From Cognatundibacterium curvum (lineage in GTDB: Bacteria; Pseudomonadota; Gammaproteobacteria; Burkholderiales; Burkholderiaceae_D): DNA of 64,000 nucleotides. The position numbers and the translations under genes were made by a program. The notes beneath the pieces were generated by a model. It made no database searches, was not told the origin of the DNA, and was given only the letters and a program-made list of their open reading frames with translations. Positions 57,414 through 64,000 of this stretch are shown here, in pieces. Position 1 is the stretch's first letter; each line of letters starts with the position of its first letter. The stretch covers positions 62,001-126,000 of the forward strand of contig NZ_JACOGD010000007.1 of NCBI RefSeq assembly GCF_014284235.1, read 5' to 3'.

Positions 57414-57417
57414 AGGC

Positions 57418-58590
57418 TTATTTTTTTTCAGGGTGTAGAAAAGCCTTGAGACGACGCACCGCCTCTTGCAGATTTTCCAATGAATTGGCGTAAGACAAAC
57501 GTACATAGCGGTGCGCGGTCGCAGGACCAAAATCCTTACCCGGCACGATCACCACCCCGGCTTCACGCAGTATTTGTTTAGCGAAGGCATCGGCATCGTC
57601 ACTGAAGCGCGAGCAATCGGCATACACATAAAAGGCGCCATCCGGCGTCACTGGCACATCCAGACCTAATTCGCGCAAGGCGGGCACCAGATAATCCCGG
57701 CGACGCCGGAATTCTTCTTTACGCGCCGCATAGATTGCCAGGCTGTCCGGCGTAAAACAGGCCAGCGCCGCATGTTGCGCCACGGCCGACGCACAGATAA
57801 ACAGGTTTTGCGCCAGTTTTTCGACAGCGGGTACGATACTTTCCGGCACCACCAGCCAGCCCAGACGCCAGCCCGTCATATTGAAATACTTACTAAAGCT
57901 ATTGATCACCACCACGTCGCTATCCAGCGACAGCGCAGAAAACGGTGCACCTTCGTAACTCAGCCCCTGATAAATCTCGTCGACAATGGTGTAACCACCG
58001 CGTTGCTTAACAATGTCTATGATCTCGCGCAGCTCCGATTGCGGAATCGAGGTGCCGGTAGGATTCGATGGCGAGGCCAGCAATACCCCGGCAGTCTGTG
58101 CACCCCAATGCTCACGCACCATTTGTGCCGACAATTGAAAACGCTCAGCCGGGCCGGATGGGATCAGCCTGGCCTGCCCCTCGAAGGCCGCAACAAAATG
58201 GCGGTTACAAGGATAGCTGGGGTCAGGCATCAGCACTTCCTTGCCCGCCTCGACCAACGCTGCACAGGCCAGCAGCAAGGCGGCCGACGCACCGGCCGTG
58301 ACGATAATCCGCTGCGCTGGCACATCCAGCCCGAACTGATCGCGGTAATGACGCGAAATAGCGCTGCGTAAGGCAGGCAAGCCCAGCGACGAGGTATATT
58401 GCAATTTACCCTCGGCCATCGCTGTGGCGGCGGCAGCAATCACATCCGGTGGCGCGGTAAAGTCAGGCTCACCGATACCCATATGTATCAGGTGTCGCCC
58501 TTCGGCTTCCAGCTCAGCCGCCATTTTCATGAGTTCCATCACGTGAAACGACGAAATATGGTCGAGCCGGGATGCGAGATGATGTTGCAT
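57418..58590 (-). CDS. PLP-dependent aminotransferase, class I/II
   Basis: 390-aa fold-type I aminotransferase. GIGEPDFTAPPDV near the N-terminus, LLASPSNPTGTSIP, VDEIYQGLSY, and the PLP lysine K234 in NSFSKYFNMTGWRLGW; the C-terminal Arg motif YVRLSYANS is present. Substrate specificity cannot be read. Separated from nusB upstream by a terminator. Confidence 0.93.
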   Translation of the reverse strand: MQHHLASRLDHISSFHVMELMKMAAELEAEGRHLIHMGIGEPDFTAPPDVIAAAATAMAEGKLQYTSSLGLPALRSAISRHYRDQFGLDVPAQRIIVTAGASAALLLACAALVEAGKEVLMPDPSYPCNRHFVAAFEGQARLIPSGPAERFQLSAQMVREHWGAQTAGVLLASPSNPTGTSIPQSELREIIDIVKQRGGYTIVDEIYQGLSYEGAPFSALSLDSDVVVINSFSKYFNMTGWRLGWLVVPESIVPAVEKLAQNLFICASAVAQHAALACFTPDSLAIYAARKEEFRRRRDYLVPALRELGLDVPVTPDGAFYVYADCSRFSDDADAFAKQILREAGVVIVPGKDFGPATAHRYVRLSYANSLENLQEAVRRLKAFLHPEKK

Positions 58591-58716
58591 AGTGTTTTAT
58601 CCTGAAATGCTGAGCCAGAAAATGTTGGATGACCAGGGCGAGGCAAGCTCTGGTCTGAGCTGCAGTCAATGCTGCACGCTGGCGTGGTGAGCGCAGCGCT
58701 ACGCGTCCAGTCACCA

Positions 58717-58756
58717 CAAAAAAAAATCCGCCTGCTTCAGTCAGAAGTCAGGCGGA
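58717..58756 (-). terminator. Terminator after nusB
   Basis: On the minus strand TCCGCCTG pairs with CAGGCGGA, followed by a run of about nine T residues, 47 nt after the nusB stop. Confidence 0.9.
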
Positions 58757-58803
58757 CAGATCATACTGTGACCGATACCATCGATATCACTTCGGCAGGC
58801 AAA

Positions 58804-59268
58804 TTATTTACCTGCAGCGATCTCGGCAGGACGCAGCTTGGCAGCCAGCTTGTCCAGCACACCATTGACGTATTTATGACCATCGAGACCACCAAATGAC
58901 TTGGTCAGCTCAACAGCCTCATTAATCACAACGCGATAAGGAATTTCGATATGGTTTTTCAATTCATATGCGCCGATCAGCAGCACAGCGTGCTCAATCG
59001 GGGATAACTCAACCAGCGGACGATCAATCAGATCGCCGAAGGCTTCGCGCAACTGTATGGATTGATTAATCGCGCCGTGCAGCAGGATATCGAAGTGCTC
59101 GCGATCTGCTTTATCGAAGCCATGAGCCTGGCGGATATGGGCGTCGATCACGCCGGAATCTTCATTGTTCAGCAGCCATTGGTACAGGCCTTGCAAAGCG
59201 AATTCACGCGCACGGTGGCGCGGGGAGCGACTCTTACTTGGATTCGCGTGTATGGATTTTGTGGTCAT
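58804..59268 (-). CDS. nusB: Transcription antitermination factor NusB
   Basis: 154-aa all-helical protein that with NusE binds boxA RNA in rRNA operons. [35 protein letters not shown] (in part) and [13 protein letters not shown] are typical. A basic N-terminus ([17 protein letters not shown]) precedes it. Last gene of the ribBA-ribH-nusB group, 141 nt after ribH. Confidence 0.96.
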   Translation of the reverse strand: MTTKSIHANPSKSRSPRHRAREFALQGLYQWLLNNEDSGVIDAHIRQAHGFDKADREHFDILLHGAINQSIQLREAFGDLIDRPLVELSPIEHAVLLIGAYELKNHIEIPYRVVINEAVELTKSFGGLDGHKYVNGVLDKLAAKLRPAEIAAGK

Positions 59269-59409
59269 TATTTTCTCTTACTCTTACTTTTACGTTCATT
59301 ACTGCCGGACAGCGCTGCATGTGCAAAGGCTCACAAAAAGCCTGCGCCTTAAAATTCAAGCGACTGCGTCCCTGGTGCACGATGCCTGCAGGCAGCCGCA
59401 GCGGGACGA

Positions 59410-59910
59410 TTATTCGTCGTCGTAGTCCAGATCTTCTGTGGCTTCAGCGAGTTCATCCAGAGCCAGGGTCAGATTCGCCATTTCAACGGCAACCCGCGCT
59501 GCGTCCGCACCTTTTTCTTGCATACGCACTTCGGCTTGCTCGTCATTTTCAGTGGTCAGAATTGCATTCGCAATCGGAATGCCCGCATCCAGACCGACGC
59601 GGGTGATACCGGCACCAGATTCATTCGAAACCAGTTCAAAGTGATAGGTTTCGCCACGAATCACCGCACCCAGCGCAATCAAGGCATCAAACTGATTGGT
59701 TTGCGCCATTTTCTTCAATGCCAGCGGCACTTCTAATGCACCCGGCACGGTCACGTGCAGGATGTCTTCGTCCATCACACCCAGGTTTTTCAATTCAGCC
59801 AGACAGGCGTTGAGCAAACCTGCACCCACATTGTCGTTAAAGCGGGCCTGAACGATACCAACGCGTACGCCTGCGCCATCCAGATTTGATTCGTAGTGTC
59901 CAACTGTCAT
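59410..59910 (-). CDS. ribH: 6,7-dimethyl-8-ribityllumazine synthase
   Basis: Penultimate enzyme of riboflavin synthesis. 166 aa with [44 protein letters not shown] and [11 protein letters not shown]. The acidic C-terminus ([11 protein letters not shown]) extends past the usual end. Upstream gap to ribBA holds an 11-nt tandem repeat. Confidence 0.96.
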   Translation of the reverse strand: MTVGHYESNLDGAGVRVGIVQARFNDNVGAGLLNACLAELKNLGVMDEDILHVTVPGALEVPLALKKMAQTNQFDALIALGAVIRGETYHFELVSNESGAGITRVGLDAGIPIANAILTTENDEQAEVRMQEKGADAARVAVEMANLTLALDELAEATEDLDYDDE

Positions 59911-59980
59911 GATCTTCCTTTTGCGCTGACGCGCTTAAAACTTATCGATTTGCACCCCGTAGTTACATGGGGTTCAGTGC

Positions 59981-60024
59981 TGCTTATGTATTGCTTATGT
60001 ATTGCTTATGTATTGCTTATTTAC
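59981..60024. repeat. 11-nt tandem repeat between ribBA and ribH
   Basis: Three perfect TGCTTATGTAT units and one diverged TGCTTATTTAC. It lies in the 165-nt gap before ribH, about 70-110 nt upstream of its start. Confidence 0.85.
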
Positions 60025-60075
60025 CACTCATTTACTGCCGGTGAAACGACATTGCCGTGCAAGACACTGCCTGAC

Positions 60076-61188
60076 TCACACCGCAGGCTTATCCAGATAG
60101 CCAGTGACTTCCAGGTTAAAGCCTGTCATCGACGGCATTTTACGTGGATTTGCCAGCAACTTCATTTTACCAACGCCGACATCCTTGAGGATTTGCGCGC
60201 CTATGCCATAGTTACGCAAATCCATTCTGGCAGCACGGCTGACCGGACGCGTCTCTGGCGTATTGAGTGCGGTGAACTGATCAAACAACTGTTCCGCGCT
60301 TTCTTCGCAATTGAGCAACACGATCACGCCGGATTCAGAGGATTTAATGGCCTGCATCGCCGCCGCGATATTCCATGAATGCGTCGTTGCCTGACTTTCC
60401 AGCAAATCCAGTATTGATACCGGCTGATGCACACGTACCAGGGCTTCTTTATCGGCAGCGAGTTCGCCGTGAATCAGCGCCAGATGGGCAGAACCGCTGG
60501 GTTTGTCACGATAAACGATGGTTCTGAAGCTGCCATGCGCAGTATGCATAGCGCGTTCTGCAACCCGGTCAACGATGCTTTCGGTCTGGCTGCGATAGTG
60601 AATCAGATCAGCGATAGTGCCGATTTTGAGCTGATGTTCCTGCGCGAACGCAATCAGATCAGGCAGACGCGCCATGGTGCCGTCGTCTTTCATGATTTCG
60701 CAAATCACAGAAGCCGGTGTCAGTCCGGCCAGCTCAGCCAGATCGCAACCTGCCTCAGTATGACCGGCACGCATCAGTACACCACCCTTTTGTGCCTTGA
60801 GCGGGAAAACATGGCCAGGCTGCACGATGTCATGCGCCGTGGTTTTTTTATCCACCGCCACACGTACAGTACGCGCGCGGTCAGCCGCTGAAATGCCGGT
60901 GGTCACGCCTTCCGCTGCCTCAATCGAGACAGTGAAATTGGTGCCATAGGCAGTGCCGTTACGGCTGGTCATCATCGCCAGATTCAGCTGTTCGCAACGT
61001 TCTTCCGTCAGCGTCAGGCAAATCAGGCCACGGCCAAACTTAGCCATAAAATTAATAGCTTCCGGTGTCACGAATTCAGCGGCCATTACCAGGTCGCCTT
61101 CGTTTTCACGGTCTTCTTCGTCGACCAGGATCACCATGCGACCGGCACGTAATTCTGCAACGATTTCCTGGGTAGTAGAGATACTCAT
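60076..61188 (-). CDS. ribB: 3,4-dihydroxy-2-butanone-4-phosphate synthase with degenerate RibA-like domain (RibBX type)
   Basis: 370-aa protein. The first ~200 residues are Rib[45 protein letters not shown], intact. The second half aligns with GTP cyclohydrolase II but lacks its zinc cysteines (region [11 protein letters not shown] in place of CxxxxCLTGD-type), so only the RibB reaction is expected. Start at 61188 ([10 protein letters not shown]) chosen over an upstream in-frame Met. No FMN riboswitch visible upstream. Confidence 0.93.
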   Translation of the reverse strand: MSISTTQEIVAELRAGRMVILVDEEDRENEGDLVMAAEFVTPEAINFMAKFGRGLICLTLTEERCEQLNLAMMTSRNGTAYGTNFTVSIEAAEGVTTGISAADRARTVRVAVDKKTTAHDIVQPGHVFPLKAQKGGVLMRAGHTEAGCDLAELAGLTPASVICEIMKDDGTMARLPDLIAFAQEHQLKIGTIADLIHYRSQTESIVDRVAERAMHTAHGSFRTIVYRDKPSGSAHLALIHGELAADKEALVRVHQPVSILDLLESQATTHSWNIAAAMQAIKSSESGVIVLLNCEESAEQLFDQFTALNTPETRPVSRAARMDLRNYGIGAQILKDVGVGKMKLLANPRKMPSMTGFNLEVTGYLDKPAV

Positions 61189-61340
61189 AGGGAGATAGTC
61201 CTGATGCGGCATGGCTGCTGATACTGTATGACCAGAATGACAGCGCAGCCTGCACAAGCTGCAATTGAAAAGAATCCCGCTATTTTAAAGGATTTCGCCT
61301 TACTCTTCCTGCGCTTTCTGCGCTTTAGACTGGATTTTCC

Positions 61341-62213
61341 TCAAATTTGAATGCGGCCACGGCCGATTTCTATGACTTTGCCACCGACCCGTATCTTTTC
61401 CTGCCCGGAAATATCCAGATACAAGACGCTGGGACGTCCCATCTGTACACCTTGCTCAACACAGTATTGTTGTTGCGACAGCATATTCTGGTGCCTGAGC
61501 CAGGCACCCAGGTTGGCGCAGGCCGAGCCGGTCGCCGGATCTTCACCGACACCACCATCTGCACGTTCGAAGAAATAGCGCGCCTGAATTACAGCCTGCC
61601 CTTGCACGCTATGGTCGCTGTTATTTTCCATATAAAAAACAAAGACAGTGCGGCGTCCGAGGCTGCTGCGCGGCCAGCGCGCCAGCAACTCAGCGCGGAA
61701 TCCCGCCTGCTGCAAAGCAGTTGCGCTGTTCACGGCTATCAGCAACTGATCCGAGCCGGTATTCACCCATAAGGGTTCAGCTACGATATCCTCGGCCCGC
61801 AAGCCCAATACCGGCGCCAGTTCTGCCGCACTGAGCGGGCAAGGCGTAATTTGCGCTGCCTTAGGCGCAACGAAAGACCAGACTGCTTCATTGCGCTGCA
61901 GAGGAACTATCCCGGCGCGGCACGACAAACTGAGCTGACTACCGGTCTGCAGTAAGTCGCTGACGACTGCTGCAGAACCGACACTGGGATGACCTGCAAA
62001 CGCCATCTCTGTGCCCGGCGTAAAAATACGCATATGCCTATCCGCCTGATCAGACGGCAGCAAAAACACGGTTTCAGACAAATTAAACTGCCGCGCCAGC
62101 GCCTGCATCTCGGCATCAGACAAGCCGCGCCCATCTTCGAACACACAAAGGGGATTGCCGCCAAAAGTCGCTTCGGCAAATACATTCAATAAACGATAGG
62201 CATAGTCACGCAT
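61341..62213 (-). CDS. PhzF-family isomerase-like protein
   Basis: 290-aa protein of the phenazine-biosynthesis-like/diaminopimelate-epimerase fold. Y-x-L-x-N-V-F-A-E and GNPLCVF at the N-terminus, GLSDAEMQALARQFNLSETVFL (partial), FAGHPSVGSAAV and GGVGEDPATGSACANLGAW are hallmark motifs. The start at 62213 (MRDYAYRLLNV) is family-like; the long upstream frame is not. Substrate unknown. Confidence 0.93.
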   Translation of the reverse strand: MRDYAYRLLNVFAEATFGGNPLCVFEDGRGLSDAEMQALARQFNLSETVFLLPSDQADRHMRIFTPGTEMAFAGHPSVGSAAVVSDLLQTGSQLSLSCRAGIVPLQRNEAVWSFVAPKAAQITPCPLSAAELAPVLGLRAEDIVAEPLWVNTGSDQLLIAVNSATALQQAGFRAELLARWPRSSLGRRTVFVFYMENNSDHSVQGQAVIQARYFFERADGGVGEDPATGSACANLGAWLRHQNMLSQQQYCVEQGVQMGRPSVLYLDISGQEKIRVGGKVIEIGRGRIQI

Positions 62214-62326
62214 AGATTTGAATATTTGGAGTCCATGCCAGCAGTGTAATGGATGGTCTGCGGCCAGAGAGAGAACTTTATGGCAAGTGCAAGGGAATAC
62301 AGCGCTAATCGCTACAGACGCGGCAA

Positions 62327-62866
62327 TCAGGCATCCTGCGCCAGCCGTGAATACATCAGAAAATCGCCCGCCACACCGCGCACCTGCCGGAAAGAACGCA
62401 ATAAGCCCTCGCGCTCGAAACCCAGTTTTTCCAACACCCGTATCGAGGCTAAATTTGATGGCAAGACTGTGGCCTGTATGCGCACCCAGCCCATCTGGCT
62501 GTAGGCCCATACCAGCAAGGCGCGTGCCGCACTGGCTACGATGCCCTGCCCCCAGTAAGCCGGGTCCAGATCATAGGATAATTCGGCACTGCGATTTGGC
62601 ACCGATATAGTATGAAAACCTATCGTCCCCAGCAGTCTCCCATCGCGCTCATCGGCGATTGCGAGGCGTATCTGTGATCCTGCCTCTGCGGATGCGAAGA
62701 GGTCGAACTGCGGCAGCAAATCCTGCAGATCACGCAAATTCCAGCTGGTGTGCTCTATGGTTTGCGGCAGCTGCAAATAGGCGTACCAGGCAGGGGCATC
62801 ACTGCGCTGTAAATCGCGCAGAATGATGTGCGGCTGGTCGGTGTGCAATTGCAGATAGGTACGCAT
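62327..62866 (-). CDS. GNAT N-acetyltransferase, RimJ/RimL type
   Basis: 179 aa. LRDLQRSDAPAWYAYL start, IGFHTISVPNRSAELSYDLDPAYWGQGI gives the acetyl-CoA site, followed by ATVLPSNLASIRVLEKLGFEREG, all standard for the family (cited as short parts). Probably acetylates a protein or small amine; target unknown. 6 nt downstream of the small secreted-protein gene. Confidence 0.9.
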   Translation of the reverse strand: MRTYLQLHTDQPHIILRDLQRSDAPAWYAYLQLPQTIEHTSWNLRDLQDLLPQFDLFASAEAGSQIRLAIADERDGRLLGTIGFHTISVPNRSAELSYDLDPAYWGQGIVASAARALLVWAYSQMGWVRIQATVLPSNLASIRVLEKLGFEREGLLRSFRQVRGVAGDFLMYSRLAQDA

Positions 62867-62872
62867 AATGTC

Positions 62873-63274
62873 TTAGCGCGGTGAAGCGTGGATATGCAGC
62901 GCCAGCAACTGACAGCTTTGCGCTGAGGCGGCCGAAGTCTGAATCTGCACTGCGCCCAGCTTCTGCGATACCGCATCCGCCCAACTGGCGCTATGCGCAT
63001 ACGAAGCAGGCAAGCCATCTGCCTGCACAGACAGCCGGACACTGCTACCGGATCGCGGTCTGGTCGCCGCTGCGATACCGTCCAGCGTACCCAACTCAAT
63101 CGCGAGCTTACTGAGTGCCGCCGCAGTGTTCGGGGACGGCGTGTTGAACCAGGTAGCCAGCTCTGTCGCTTTTCCCTGCGCCAGCAGCTGCGCCGCGCGG
63201 ACCGCGCAGGAAGACTCAGCCAAGGCAGGCAAGGCAGTTGTGAGTAGCAAGGTGAAAATCAGGCGTTTTTTCAT
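62873..63274 (-). CDS. Small periplasmic protein, unrecognised
   Basis: 133 aa with a clear signal peptide (KKRLIFTLLLTTALPALA, cut about residue 18). The mature part has two Cys (SSCAVRA and SAQSCQL), possibly a disulfide, and Ser/Ala-rich loops. No known family recognised. It is followed by the GNAT gene, but a shared function is not implied. Confidence 0.65.
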   Translation of the reverse strand: MKKRLIFTLLLTTALPALAESSCAVRAAQLLAQGKATELATWFNTPSPNTAAALSKLAIELGTLDGIAAATRPRSGSSVRLSVQADGLPASYAHSASWADAVSQKLGAVQIQTSAASAQSCQLLALHIHASPR

Positions 63275-63648
63275 ACTTTATTTATTGGTCTATTAAAAAC
63301 CTACCGCTATCAAATATTGAACGATGGATAAAGAGGCAGTCTAACCGACACATCAAAAATTACAAAGATAGTCATAAAAAACGGGGAAGTAACTTCTGAA
63401 ACTTCCATGTCAACACAAGTCTATGACATGTAACACCGCAAGCCATTCCGGCATGTAGCCACTCACCGCCACTCTGACGGAAGTCGGCGAAAAGCTGATT
63501 TCGTACTGGCACAGCATTTGCAATCAGTACCAAGTGTCCGGCTGCCTCGCAGTTGGATGATGTGCGGTAGCCGGGAACCTGTTCAACATCCCGGGGCGAT
63601 ATTCCGAAAAGCCTGACGAGTAGGAAATTCCATTACGATTATGAGGTT
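63275..63648. other. Gene-free region before the DUF1842-like gene
   Basis: 374 nt. Contains the inverted repeat CATGTCA (63406-63412) / TGACATG (63424-63430), centre spacing 11 nt, and a small palindrome GAAGTAACTTC just upstream. No gene seen. Confidence 0.6.
63406..63430. promoter_or_regulatory. Candidate operator: 7-bp perfect inverted repeat
   Basis: CATGTCA and TGACATG with an 11-nt spacer, about 220 nt before the DUF1842-like start. Typical of a dimeric regulator site; the regulator is unknown. Confidence 0.45.
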
Positions 63649-64000
63649 ATGATGACTACAGCAACATCCCCTATCATCGGCGCTTACCTGGTTAAAGGCA
63701 CGATCGGCAACACCCAGTTATTAGGCGCTCCGCTGGTCACTTACGCACTGGTCGTGGTACCGGGCCAGCATCATGTATCCGGTCATGTCAATGTGACGCA
63801 AGCGACTGAAAACGGCAACTACAGCGGCAATGTGACTGGCAAAATTTTTGCAACGGGTTATGGCAATGTGACCCAAGTGGTCAGCCTGCATGGCCTGATC
63901 CACCCGGATGCACCTATGCCACTGGAAATCCCATTCGAGGCCCACCTGGCGATCAATGGTGAATGGGTAGGCACGGGTGGCTTCAGCTATGGCAATGTGC
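63649..64000 (+). CDS. DUF1842-like protein, cut by window edge
   Basis: Frame opens with MMTTATSPIIGAYLVKG and GAGG upstream; it stays open to the window end (117 codons seen). Repeated G-x-V-T-x strands (GHVNVTQATENGNYSG, FATGYGNVTQV) resemble the small DUF1842 beta protein of Burkholderiales. Function of that family is unknown, and the C-terminus is unseen. Confidence 0.6.
   Translation, partial: MMTTATSPIIGAYLVKGTIGNTQLLGAPLVTYALVVVPGQHHVSGHVNVTQATENGNYSGNVTGKIFATGYGNVTQVVSLHGLIHPDAPMPLEIPFEAHLAINGEWVGTGGFSYGNV

Noticed and set aside
61189..61340. FMN riboswitch upstream of ribBA
   Set aside because: None of the conserved RFN motifs could be found on the minus strand.
62214..62510. Upstream extension of the PhzF gene
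   Set aside because: Extra 99 residues are unlike the family and include no domain; start at 62213 is normal.

Overview
The window looks like chromosomal DNA from a betaproteobacterium of the Burkholderiales, most likely the Oxalobacteraceae (Herminiimonas/Undibacterium-like). This is inferred from gene order and protein character: ndk-rlmN-pilW-rodZ-ispG-hisS-yfgM-bamB-der, surE-pcm-nlpD-rpoS, dnaX-ybaB-recR and ribBA-ribH-nusB are all recognisable proteobacterial blocks, and base composition is moderate. I saw no tRNA, rRNA, CRISPR array, transposase or phage gene.

Layout. 1-9.1 kb: a minus-strand housekeeping operon running ndk, rlmN, pilW, rodZ, ispG, hisS, yfgM, bamB, der; der runs off the left edge. 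9.2-14.4 kb: rlmD, then the stationary-phase block surE-pcm-nlpD-rpoS. 14.5-15.6 kb: a divergent quinone-oxidoreductase-like gene with a strong terminator. 15.6-19.9 kb: an accessory island with an unrecognised 351-aa protein and a 670-aa DUF3592/ankyrin membrane protein, set among two families of short palindromic repeats. 20.0-25.1 kb: an RND efflux operon (adaptor, pump, small DUF2892 membrane protein) divergent from an ArsR-type regulator. 25.1-26.4 kb: an HD-GYP protein. 26.4-38.3 kb: a complete type II secretion operon in the order G-H-I-J-K-L-M-N-D-E-F-C, with a degenerate uracil-DNA-glycosylase-like gene coupled to its end. 38.5-43.4 kb: an orphan molybdenum-hydroxylase large subunit, a DUF1289 protein, a MarC transporter, a 26-aa membrane peptide and a family III CoA-transferase. 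43.4-49.4 kb: an HD phosphohydrolase, recR, ybaB, dnaX, a K+-channel-like protein, a secreted cache-domain protein and the SRP 4.5S RNA. 49.6-54.2 kb: an ABC ATPase paired with an ABC-2 permease/M1-peptidase fusion. 54.4-64 kb: ubiD, a lytic transglycosylase behind a highly structured leader, an aminotransferase, nusB, ribH, ribBA, a PhzF protein, a GNAT protein, a small secreted protein, and the start of a DUF1842-like gene cut by the right edge.

Functional themes. Much of the window concerns the envelope: outer-membrane assembly (BamB, YfgM), cell shape (RodZ), type IV pili (PilW), secretion (T2SS), peptidoglycan (NlpD, lytic transglycosylase) and efflux (RND). The least explained parts are the repeat island at 15.6-19.9 kb, the multi-hairpin leader at 56.2 kb, the glycosylase-like protein tied to the T2SS operon, and several short repeats in promoter regions. 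All calls come from reading sequence and motifs; no database search was run.
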